Assembly (NCBI GenBank): GCA_958296015.1
Contig: CATQIH010000029.1
Coordinates: 62,001-126,000, forward strand
Length of the DNA stretch: 64,000 bases
Source of the DNA: Cyclobacteriaceae bacterium
GTDB lineage: Bacteria > Bacteroidota > Bacteroidia > Cytophagales > Cyclobacteriaceae
Direction: 5' to 3'
Below the pieces are notes generated by a model. The model did no database searches, was not told the origin of the DNA, and saw only the letters and a list, made by a program, of their open reading frames with translations. Positions within the stretch are counted from its first letter, which is position 1; each line of letters opens with the position of its first letter. Positions 38,252-45,303 of the stretch are shown here, one piece after another. A program made the position numbers and the translations under genes.

Positions 38252-38722
38252 TCATTTTAATACTTTGTCTTTTATTCGCTTGAATTCTTCTTCTGACAGC
38301 ACACTGCTATAAACAATTTCGCCCTTTCGATCCAATTGACAATAGTTGTACTTTCCTATAGGTGCAGCAGACAACGAAGGATCAATCAATGGCGTACCTT
38401 CTACTACATAGGAAGAAGCTCCGCTGAAAATTGCCCACCATGTTTTGGAGTATACTGTTCCATGAGTAATGGCAATTGCTCCTGGTGTATTATCAATAGC
38501 TTTATCTATTGCTTTTTCTATATGAGGTATCCCCAAAGGCAAAAAAACAACCCAGTATATCTCATCGATACCTCTTGTGGTCCTTGTATACTTTTCAAAA
38601 TTGCCCGCTCTAGAAAGATCTATTTCTTTGGTAGAAATAAAAGTAAAGTTAAACATTCTCTGTGTACAGCCAGATATGCATGCAATAAGAAATATAAAGA
38701 AAAACTGATAGATTTTTTTCAT
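38252..38722 (-). CDS. Small lipoprotein at the end of the SDP-type operon
   Basis: 156 residues with a type II signal (lipobox CISGC, Cys near 19). No family recognised. FTFISTKEIDLSR and the Trp/Gly-rich middle (YWVVFLPLGIP, KTWWAIFSGAS) give it the look of a small periplasmic or outer-membrane lipoprotein. Its ATG overlaps the sdpI stop (ATGA), so it is translated together with the immunity gene. That position suggests an accessory immunity or surface role, which is inference only. Confidence 0.7.
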   Translation of the reverse strand: MKKIYQFFFIFLIACISGCTQRMFNFTFISTKEIDLSRAGNFEKYTRTTRGIDEIYWVVFLPLGIPHIEKAIDKAIDNTPGAIAITHGTVYSKTWWAIFSGASSYVVEGTPLIDPSLSAAPIGKYNYCQLDRKGEIVYSSVLSEEEFKRIKDKVLK

Positions 38723-39078
38723 TGTTTTCTATGACCATGTTTATCAAATGTCTTGTGCAAATGCCACTCCGTAATACCAAGAACAGCAATAGACAATATA
38801 GCTAAGGAAAAGCCTGTGATTGCTACAATCTGCCTGGAGGAATAAGCATAACATATAATAGCTATTATAATCGTAAGTATTCCTACTGGAATAAACAGAC
38901 GATTAGCATAGATATTCGCCTCTTGCCAGGTATCTTCATTTTTCATAGACCGGTTGGTACGATACCCATAGAATGAATTTATATTTTTAGGGGGGTACTC
39001 CTTAGCTATTAGATATATCACAAAGGGAATAAAACCTAAAGCAATACCTGCTAGTAACTCAATCATTTCGCTGCTCAT
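38719..39078 (-). CDS. sdpI: SdpI-family immunity-type membrane protein, copy 1
   Basis: 119 residues with three membrane segments (about 5-24, 62-82, 84-106). The loop NSFYGYRTNRSMKNEDTW is the conserved SdpI/YhfL signature (YGyRT..S..n...W). In B. subtilis SdpI protects the producer from SDP toxin. It is overlapped by sdpB upstream (ATGA) and the lipoprotein downstream. A close paralogue is at 41985-42350. Confidence 0.9.
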   Translation of the reverse strand: MSSEMIELLAGIALGFIPFVIYLIAKEYPPKNINSFYGYRTNRSMKNEDTWQEANIYANRLFIPVGILTIIIAIICYAYSSRQIVAITGFSLAILSIAVLGITEWHLHKTFDKHGHRKQ

Positions 39079-40013
39079 GTATTGTATTTTTTAATGAAAA
39101 AACAGCTTTTTAAGTTTTTCATTTGCCTGAAATTTAAAGTAGTGCCGATAGGTATCAAATATAGCAACAAGGCTCCGCTCATAGCAAAGAAAAAACTAAA
39201 TAAGCCATGAATGATTAGAATACTAAAGTGAAAAAGTAGGGCTAACATTAATAATACATATCTCCGACGTACATCCATAAATAACGCGGCAAATAACAAT
39301 AATTCAAACACCAATACGCTCCAGGTAGCTAATGTAATAATTACGGAATTTTGTAGCAAAGGCAGAACTATTGGTTTTAAGACATCTACAATACCAAAAG
39401 TATTATGAGTAAACCAGTAATATAATGCTGTCCCATTCCGCCATTCTTCTACAGCAAACTTAGCAATAGATGCTTGAAAATAAATAACAGCTACTTGTAC
39501 TCTTATGGCAACCAAGAAGGTAAACGCAGTTAAAGTAATTAACCTATCTATTGTATTTGAAGTGATTTTATTAGAATACTGCCAATGCCATTTCCTTGTG
39601 TCTGTCAAGCAGACAGGAATCAATAGAAAGGTTAATATATTTATTACCTGATCTCCACCATCAACAATAGGACTCGCTATAAAAAAACTAAAGCATACCC
39701 ACCAATGCAGAATACCAGAAATCCTTGGTCTCCATCCAATAATAACAATTATTAGTATGCCAATGCATATATATTTTGCAAGAAATAGGTTATTGAATAG
39801 CAAGAAAAATATGCTTATCTCACTAATACTATCCAAATGAAAGGTGCTTATATTTTTTATTTGTGGAAATAGGCTATGGATATCATTAAATAGCAAAGTG
39901 GATAAAGTGCTAAAAGCTAACAATGATCTAGCTAATCCAAACGTATTTGTCCAAATAGGCTTTTCAGATAATTGATATACATAGTTTTCCAAGTAGAATA
40001 TTAGTCGCTGCAT
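39075..40013 (-). CDS. sdpB: SdpB-like membrane protein (HTTM family)
   Basis: 312 residues with about eight membrane segments and HTTM-type features (WWVCFSFFIASPIVDGGDQV, FQASIAKFAVEEWRNGTALYYW is split by loops; the AxxK..eEW.nGtA..YW pattern is typical). In B. subtilis SdpB together with SdpA matures pro-SdpC to the active peptide. The start overlaps sdpA by 13 bp and the end overlaps sdpI by 4 bp. Confidence 0.85.
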   Translation of the reverse strand: MQRLIFYLENYVYQLSEKPIWTNTFGLARSLLAFSTLSTLLFNDIHSLFPQIKNISTFHLDSISEISIFFLLFNNLFLAKYICIGILIIVIIGWRPRISGILHWWVCFSFFIASPIVDGGDQVINILTFLLIPVCLTDTRKWHWQYSNKITSNTIDRLITLTAFTFLVAIRVQVAVIYFQASIAKFAVEEWRNGTALYYWFTHNTFGIVDVLKPIVLPLLQNSVIITLATWSVLVFELLLFAALFMDVRRRYVLLMLALLFHFSILIIHGLFSFFFAMSGALLLYLIPIGTTLNFRQMKNLKSCFFIKKYNT

Positions 40014-40534
40014 ATCACATCAAGTCTTAACAGTCTATAAGGCATTATAGTATTTTTAGTCTTACTCCAAGCCCAGGGAATAGGTTGTTGTGATTTTACT
40101 AATACTTCACCACAAATAGAAGGATAAATATAGTCATTTTGAACACTTACACTTTTCAAACTATCCCAGCAGATGATAGTGTCAGTAGCGTATAATGCCC
40201 ATCTCTTTTCGCTTATTTTATTCAATAAGTATCCCAATTCTGCTCCTTCAAACCGCATATTCCTTCCGGCACCTAACATAAACAACAGATTAGGATGCGT
40301 CTTTAATATCCACGTTTTATCGTTCTTTTGATATAGAAACAGTGAATGTTCTCTTGGACTTCTAGTAAAGAATCCCCAGCCTTGAGGTAAGACTTTAATA
40401 AGTTGATCTTTGAAAGAATATGATGAACTGACCGGGTTAAAAGGTGAGAAAGTGATTAGAACATTAATTCCTAAATAACTCCATCCTGCTATTAGAACTA
40501 CAAAAAAGATTAATAATACTGGTGAATTTTTCAT
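40001..40534 (-). CDS. sdpA: SdpA-family toxin-maturation protein
   Basis: 177 residues with one N-terminal membrane helix (6-26). It has the SdpA hallmark LPQGWGFFTRSPRE near 49-62, followed by a compact C-terminal domain. Required with SdpB for processing of SdpC in the Bacillus system. It lies 24 bp after sdpC and overlaps sdpB, as expected for an sdpCAB operon; the Bacillus order is sdpABC. Confidence 0.87.
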   Translation of the reverse strand: MKNSPVLLIFFVVLIAGWSYLGINVLITFSPFNPVSSSYSFKDQLIKVLPQGWGFFTRSPREHSLFLYQKNDKTWILKTHPNLLFMLGAGRNMRFEGAELGYLLNKISEKRWALYATDTIICWDSLKSVSVQNDYIYPSICGEVLVKSQQPIPWAWSKTKNTIMPYRLLRLDVICSD

Positions 40535-40558
40535 TGATAACCAATGTATGTCTAAGTT

Positions 40559-41410
40559 CTATAAACTTAATTTTGTAGCTATTTCATTAACTACAATTTC
40601 TCTAGCGAGAGGTTGTGAACCTGCTGGGCTTAGTTGAGGATTTGGACGGTTATCACTAATACCTCCACCGCTGCTAGCACTTGTACCACCACTGCTGGGA
40701 GAGGGTACGCTGAAAGCCTTGGTGTAGGCAGCAGCTTCATTAACTCCAAATGCTATATTTAAGGCAAGTACAGCATTAGTGCCAACAACAACATTTAAAA
40801 GAACTGCGGCGTTTATTACAATTATAGCGTTCAATGCAATAGCAAAACATTGACCTCTTGCTGATCCATTTGTGTGCAATCCGTGTGCATTAAGCACATG
40901 ATTTTTCTCTATAAATTCGGTGAGCTTATCTTCTTTAATATTTCCTTTACTATCAATAAAGTCATTGAGATTAATTTGACGTAAAGCTTCTTCATCTTCT
41001 ATTGATAGAGTTTCATAAGCGTACTCAGATTTCAACGCGTTTACCAATGCCTTAGCACCATCGTTTAATGCTTGTGTCACTAGAAAGTGATTGCCACTTT
41101 GAATGTTTTCTTGAAATTTGTTAAAAAAGCCGGGGTTTTCTTGCTTGATTTTTTCAATAATAATACTTTTCATTTCAGCAAACACTTTTTTATCTTGTTG
41201 AGCATTTATTAACTGATTGAAATTAGGAAACATCTTTTTTGTCTCGGGTAAATGATCAAGCATATCGTTTTCCAGGAACATAATACCCTTAAATAATTCT
41301 TCGCCTGAATAGACTCTTTGTAAAGCTATTGGCTTTAGCTGTTCTTGTTCACTACAATTAGTGAGCACAAACACGAGTAATAGTAGCGTAAAACAACGGT
41401 AGACTTTCAT
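40559..41410 (-). CDS. sdpC: SdpC-like toxin precursor
   Basis: 283 residues. N-terminal lipoprotein-type signal (LTNC, Cys19). The conserved pro-domain starts YSGEELFKGIMFLEN (34-48), the SdpC family signature. The predicted toxin is the very hydrophobic segment from C188 to about 225 (CFAIALNAIIVINAAVLL and onward), the same length class as the 42-residue Bacillus SDP. A Ser/Gly/Pro-rich tail (233-268) follows. Bacillus SDP has two cysteines forming a disulfide; here only C188 lies in the segment. It is the first gene of the operon. Confidence 0.85.
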   Translation of the reverse strand: MKVYRCFTLLLLVFVLTNCSEQEQLKPIALQRVYSGEELFKGIMFLENDMLDHLPETKKMFPNFNQLINAQQDKKVFAEMKSIIIEKIKQENPGFFNKFQENIQSGNHFLVTQALNDGAKALVNALKSEYAYETLSIEDEEALRQINLNDFIDSKGNIKEDKLTEFIEKNHVLNAHGLHTNGSARGQCFAIALNAIIVINAAVLLNVVVGTNAVLALNIAFGVNEAAAYTKAFSVPSPSSGGTSASSGGGISDNRPNPQLSPAGSQPLAREIVVNEIATKLSL

Positions 41411-41479
41411 AATGTGAGATTTGAGTTAGACGATAGAAATACATTTATAATATTCTTAATATCTATAAAGTTTTTCAAA

Positions 41480-41544
41480 CACTTTTCAGACTATTCCACA
41501 ACTTTTATTATATTTAATAATCAAATTAAGACTACAACTTACAT
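41480..41544. repeat. 65-bp regulatory-looking direct repeat, copy 1
   Basis: 62 of 65 bases are identical to copy 2 at 44500-44564. Copy 1 ends at the first two bases of the regulator's ATG and lies 70 bp upstream of the sdpC start, in the divergent promoter region. It contains the inverted repeat TTATTA-TATT-TAATAA at 41505-41520, a possible operator. Confidence 0.85.
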
Positions 41545-41933
41545 GCTCTCACAAAAGATAAAAAAAAAGCGAATAGGAAAGGGATATAGCCAGGATCATA
41601 TGGCAGACCAATTAGGCATTACCTCCAGTGCTTATGGAAAAATAGAAAGAGGGAGAAAACTAGATTGGACATAGACCGGCTAAAGCAGATTGCCAAAGCT
41701 TTGGAAGTGGATATTATAGATTTGCTAAATGATGAAAGTATCGTTGTGATGGGCAATAATAAGAATAGCACTATTGAAAACAATGGTGTTGCTATTAACC
41801 CATCGTATCACAGCGACAAAAATACCACGAAAGTTTGGGAGCATATGGTCGAACACTTCAGGAAGAGATTATAGTGCTAAGGCAGGAGAAAGATCAATTG
41901 CTCAAATTGGTAGATAGGCTGACGGCTAGATGA
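41543..41933 (+). pseudogene. XRE-family regulator gene with two frameshifts
   Basis: The ATG at 41543 opens a helix-turn-helix (SQDHMADQLGITSSAYGKIERG), broken after GRKLDWT by TAG at 41672. The same domain continues in another frame (DIDRLKQIAKALEVDIIDLL), which stops at 41874. A third frame then gives the coiled-coil tail EEIIVLRQEKDQLLKLVDRL, ending at TGA 41931-41933. One added base at each of two places restores a protein of about 129 residues of standard Bacteroidota XRE layout. It is divergent from sdpC and presumably once controlled the island. A sequencing error at both sites is possible but less likely. Confidence 0.85.
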
Positions 41934-41984
41934 ACGATATTTTGACACATACTTTAAGTGAGGCAAACTAAGATTTATTTTTCA

Positions 41985-42350
41985 TTATCTTTTGTTTCCG
42001 TTTTCGTCAAATGTCTTGTACAAGTGCCACTCCGTAATGCCAAGAATAGAAAGTGACAGTGTAACTAAGACACAAGTTGTAATTGTTGTAACCCTACCTA
42101 GAGGCACACCAGGTAAGATAGCAGAGATCAGTACAGTAATAAGAGTAAGTATACCTACCGGGACAAACAAACGATTGGTATAGGTATTAGCCTCCTGCCA
42201 TGTATCAACGTTTTTCATGGACCTGTTAGTACGATATCCATAGAATGAATTTATATTTTTAGGTGGGTACTTTTTAGCTATTAAATATATTACAAAGGGA
42301 ATAAAAGCTAAGGCAATGCCTACTAATAACTCGATAATTTCGCCGCTCAT
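41985..42350 (-). CDS. sdpI: SdpI-family immunity-type membrane protein, copy 2
   Basis: 121 residues, paralogue of the protein at 38719-39078. Nearly identical over the first 70 residues (loop NSFYGYRTNRSMKNVDTW), diverging in the last two membrane segments. It is the last gene on this strand after the fulvocin-like precursor, but a strong terminator (42386-42421) lies between them, so it needs read-through or its own promoter. Likely self-protection; whether against the fulvocin-like peptide or the SDP-like one is open. Confidence 0.88.
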   Translation of the reverse strand: MSGEIIELLVGIALAFIPFVIYLIAKKYPPKNINSFYGYRTNRSMKNVDTWQEANTYTNRLFVPVGILTLITVLISAILPGVPLGRVTTITTCVLVTLSLSILGITEWHLYKTFDENGNKR

Positions 42351-42371
42351 ATATTATATTCTTTAATACAC

Positions 42372-42389
42372 TAACATCAAATGATGTTA
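42372..42389. promoter_or_regulatory. 18-bp palindrome upstream of sdpI copy 2
   Basis: TAACATCA (42372-42379), AA, TGATGTTA (42382-42389): perfect 8-bp arms with a 2-bp centre, 22 bp before the sdpI copy 2 ATG. The short spacing suits a dimeric DNA-binding protein better than an RNA hairpin. Confidence 0.4.
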
Positions 42390-42421
42390 AAAAGTAAAAG
42401 CCGTTAATTGATAACGGCTTT
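42386..42421 (-). terminator. Rho-independent terminator after the fulvocin-like gene
   Basis: Perfect 10-bp stem AAAGCCGTTA / TAACGGCTTT (42397-42406, 42412-42421) with loop ATTGA. On the minus strand it is followed by a T-rich run (42396 down to 42386). It lies directly after the precursor stop codon at 42430. Confidence 0.8.
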
Positions 42422-42429
42422 CTGATGAA

Positions 42430-43122
42430 TTAATTCCGAAAGACACACTTGAAACCATCGCAAGTCCAAAGATAGCCAAATCCACATCCCATACTAGATT
42501 CTCTGCAGCCATAACCTGCTGAACAATCACCGTATTCTACCTTTGCGTGACTAAGTCCCCATTCTGTTACTCTCGCGCAAGTGTATCTGCTATCCTTATC
42601 GCAATTACAATCCGCGAATTTATCTTCCTGATTACTCCTGCTATTTTTGAGTTCTGTATTCTTTCTGGCTTCTATATTAGCTTCTTCAGTAGATAGAGAC
42701 CTGATTCGAAAAAATAAGTTGTACATCTGAAAATCCGTAAAACTATCTTTTGCCTTATCCATCCATTTTTCAATCCGATACCGAGCAATTGTGCTTTCAT
42801 TTGAATTCAGTACGTATGCATTGGGATTGAGTATTTCTTTCAGCTCATCAATGAGTTTCTTCTGCGTATCATTAAGTTCTTTGTGGCTTTCTAAATCTGC
42901 AAATTTCGTCTGCCATACCAGGTTCTTCTCCTGATTGGAAAGAGCAGCAAAAGAAGTCTTTTGAATATCTACATCTTTCATAGCATCAAATTTAGATAAT
43001 AGCCTTTTTCCAGCCATCAAATCCAAGGATAGAGTGGGTTGAGGATCTTTTTGTTCACAAGCGTACAAGATTACCAGAAGGAATACTGTGTAAGCTACCA
43101 TAAATAGTCTAGCGTTTTTCAT
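42430..43122 (-). CDS. Fulvocin C-like bacteriocin precursor
   Basis: 230 residues. Lipoprotein-type signal (ILYAC, Cys22), a charged helical pro-region (about 30-165), then a Cys-rich C-terminal domain of about 60 residues with eight Cys: 172, 174, 182, 200, 206, 213, 221, 226. The start DCNCD, the later GYGC and the GCGFGYLWTC segment match the cysteine order of the Myxococcus fulvus bacteriocin fulvocin C as I remember it (8 Cys, four disulfides). Proteins of this layout are annotated bacteriocin fulvocin C-related. Upstream genes encode a thioredoxin-like protein suited to disulfide formation. Confidence 0.82.
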   Translation of the reverse strand: MKNARLFMVAYTVFLLVILYACEQKDPQPTLSLDLMAGKRLLSKFDAMKDVDIQKTSFAALSNQEKNLVWQTKFADLESHKELNDTQKKLIDELKEILNPNAYVLNSNESTIARYRIEKWMDKAKDSFTDFQMYNLFFRIRSLSTEEANIEARKNTELKNSRSNQEDKFADCNCDKDSRYTCARVTEWGLSHAKVEYGDCSAGYGCRESSMGCGFGYLWTCDGFKCVFRN

Positions 43123-43158
43123 AAGTGTACAGGTTTGGGTGAAAATTGAAATTATAAT

Positions 43159-44043
43159 TTAAAATGATGTTGCATTGTATTTTGTAATGACTCGTTCCAC
43201 ATTATCTATGTCTCCTTTAAACACTATTGAGTCATTTTTAATAATTAATACAGTTGGATAGGACTGAATACCCAAAGCACCTGCGTACTCTTTTCTTTCT
43301 AAAAACAAGTTAGGGAAAGTATAATCCCATGCCAACGTAATCTCTTTTGCTTTGGCAATATCATCTTCGCGCAATGCTACATTTAGAGCATAAAATTTCA
43401 CATCATTACGGTTTGCATAGTTTTTATACAGTTTTTCCAACTTTGGAAATTCTCTATAACATATGCCACATCCGTTATTCCAAACATCCAGTACGATCAG
43501 GCTATGGTCATTGGGAAATGTCACTGTTTTACTTTGCTCATTTTTGTAAATGATATTTTTTGACACATGTATAGGTGTCATCGAACCGTATAGGTTACCG
43601 TAATTCAAATAATGTAAGTATAGATCATACCCCCGAAAGTACATCCATCCCACAATAACTATTGAGAAAGCAAAAGTCACGCTTTGAATCTTCCTAGACT
43701 GGTATGCTATGATCCAGCCTAAGAAAGTACCTACAAAGTATGCTAAGGTACTTGGAATACTCAAAGCTGGATAATAACCTTCAACAAGAAGAACGCCTCC
43801 ATGTAGGGCAAGGGGAGGAAACAGTAAAATAAACAAGAGTATATATCTATCACTTCTGTGTCTAAGCTGTATGTAAGTTGTCAAAAGAAAATAAAGAAAG
43901 AATACGGTGACTAGCTTTCCTGTATGGGTACCTAGAATAGCATATGCTCCCTGAAATGTGGTAAATACAAATAATACTATAGAAAGAATAGTAGCCAGTG
44001 TATATTTTATAGCGTTTGATGTTTTTTTTCCATTATTTGACAT
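43159..44043 (-). CDS. Membrane-anchored thioredoxin-like protein (TlpA/MauE-type)
   Basis: 294 residues. The first 140 form four or five membrane helices; residues 170-294 are a thioredoxin domain facing the periplasm with active site C192-G-I-C195 in VWNNGCGICYREFP, and a cis-Pro region QSYPTVLII. It probably handles disulfide chemistry of the eight-Cys peptide encoded 36 bp downstream. It overlaps the DUF1573 gene by 11 bp. Cytochrome maturation is an alternative role, but no such genes are near. Confidence 0.87.
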   Translation of the reverse strand: MSNNGKKTSNAIKYTLATILSIVLFVFTTFQGAYAILGTHTGKLVTVFFLYFLLTTYIQLRHRSDRYILLFILLFPPLALHGGVLLVEGYYPALSIPSTLAYFVGTFLGWIIAYQSRKIQSVTFAFSIVIVGWMYFRGYDLYLHYLNYGNLYGSMTPIHVSKNIIYKNEQSKTVTFPNDHSLIVLDVWNNGCGICYREFPKLEKLYKNYANRNDVKFYALNVALREDDIAKAKEITLAWDYTFPNLFLERKEYAGALGIQSYPTVLIIKNDSIVFKGDIDNVERVITKYNATSF

Positions 44044-44422
44044 ATCCTTCTAGCGTTAGTACATGAAACACTGAATCGGTATTAGCCTTCACTATATAGT
44101 GCCGTGTGGCATGGCCGCTTTCTCTGGGTACAAAAGAAACTTCTATCTTATTAGCTTCCCCAGGATTAATAGGTTCACTCGAGAAGTAGCCTGAGGCACA
44201 GTCGCAACTGGTAGACACTGTATCTATGTTTAGCTTTGCTGTTCCGGTATTTTTGAATATAAATTCATGGCGTAAAGTATCGCCTATCTGTAGGGTATCA
44301 AAGCCAAAGTGATCCGCTGAAAACTGTATTATAGGTTGGACTTCCGCTTGTTTTTCTTCATTTGAAAAATTGGAACAAGCTGATACTAAGAACGATAAAG
44401 ACAGGAAGAGAAATAGTTGCAT
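44033..44422 (-). CDS. DUF1573 lipoprotein
   Basis: 129 residues with a lipoprotein signal (LVSAC, Cys16) and one DUF1573 (immunoglobulin-like) domain: FGFDTLQIGDTLRHEFIFKNTG, then the conserved Cys pair in STSCDCASGYF, and VPRESGHATRHYIVKANT. First gene of the fulvocin-like operon. DUF1573 proteins repeatedly accompany thioredoxin-type membrane proteins and bacteriocin-like precursors in Bacteroidota; a chaperone or export role is plausible, not shown. Confidence 0.85.
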   Translation of the reverse strand: MQLFLFLSLSFLVSACSNFSNEEKQAEVQPIIQFSADHFGFDTLQIGDTLRHEFIFKNTGTAKLNIDTVSTSCDCASGYFSSEPINPGEANKIEVSFVPRESGHATRHYIVKANTDSVFHVLTLEGYVK

Positions 44423-44499
44423 ATCAGGTTAGGTGCATTATAGTATAAAGTATCTATAAATATTTTTACAATATCTTTTTTATCCAATGTTTCAATAAG

Positions 44500-44564
44500 C
44501 ACTTTTCAGACTATTTAACAACTTTTATTATATTTAATAATCAAATTCAGACTACAACTTACAT
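44500..44564. repeat. 65-bp regulatory-looking direct repeat, copy 2
   Basis: 62/65 identity to copy 1 at 41480-41544. It lies 78 bp upstream of the DUF1573 start, the same position and orientation copy 1 has relative to sdpC. Where copy 1 runs into a regulator ATG, copy 2 runs into the truncated porP-like sequence; the homology stops exactly there. The TTATTA-TATT-TAATAA inverted repeat is conserved (44525-44540). Confidence 0.85.
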
Positions 44565-44951
44565 TATAATAAAGCCTGGTACCAATGGAAAACTGTTGCT
44601 GATCGCTGATCTGGTAGTGATAGCTGTACAGCGCACTTGCCTGAAAGCTTGCCAAAATGCCCGCACTAACATAATCAACCTGCACACCTACGCCGCTGCT
44701 CATGCCGGTCACATACCTCTCATACAATATGCCGGTACTATAAGCTCTTTCTGACCCGTAGTTGTTAGGGCTGGGTAGTTCAGTTCCATACATATTAAAG
44801 ACATGTCCCTTCTGATGCCCTGTAAAAGCAGGGTTCAGTACATGTAGAGATCGGAAGGTGAGCTGCTCTGTGCATAAGCTATTGTCCCTAACAAAATCAT
44901 TACGACAAATAGCAGTATATTTTTCTGCAGCGTGACAAATTTTATCTTCAT
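44515..44951 (-). pseudogene. PorP/SprF-family membrane protein remnant
   Basis: The ATG at 44951 opens a signal peptide ending in AYAQ. The frame then shifts by one base; the other frame continues EQLTFRSLHVLNPAFTG and then VTGMSSGVGVQVDY, ALYSYHYQISDQQQF and IGTRLYY, the N-terminal third of a PorP/SprF type IX secretion-associated barrel (normally about 300 residues). Just after LYY the sequence becomes repeat copy 2 and a stop follows at 44515. So it has a frameshift near the signal peptide and lacks roughly its C-terminal two thirds. Confidence 0.75.
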
Positions 44952-45013
44952 GTTCTTAAAATGTTAGATAGTCCCATAAGCATAAATGTAAAATACAGCA
45001 GTTTTTTCTTCAT
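44948..45013 (-). other. Possible signal-peptide-like mini ORF before the porP remnant
   Basis: ATG at 45013 encodes 21 residues (MKKKLLYFTFMLMGLSNILR, then T) and its TGA overlaps the porP-remnant ATG (ATGA). It looks like an isolated signal peptide, either the stump of a lost gene or a chance frame. The rest of the spacer to 45303 is AT-rich and shows no further gene. Confidence 0.25.
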
Positions 45014-45284
45014 ATTAGGGGCGTTTGGCATGTTAATTCTTTTGGTAAGGTAATATCATTTGACTAAATTATTTTAAGAAGATATATAATTATTTTGTTA
45101 GTATAGCTTATGCTGAAGCATAAGATATCTAATAAAAACTGTTCTGATCGCAACTACTATCTGTATAATTATTTCTAGTGAGAAAGAATTGTTGAAGTAG
45201 ACAAGTAATACAGTATCTATCATGGAGCAGATTATGACGACCGACAAAATATTTTTGCCATAAACTGTTACCACCTTAATTCCT

Positions 45285-45292
45285 TACCTTTG
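45285..45292 (+). promoter_or_regulatory. Candidate -7 box (TACCTTTG) before rluD
   Basis: Matches TAnnTTTG, 11 bases before the ATG at 45304. A TTTG at 45254-45257 is too far upstream for the usual spacing, so the -33 element is not convincing. Confidence 0.35.
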
Positions 45293-45303
45293 CTGCCATA
45301 AAT

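Noticed and set aside
41640-41700. Programmed frameshift in the XRE regulator
   Set aside because: No slippery heptamer or downstream structure is visible, and a second independent break follows near 41850; decay is simpler.
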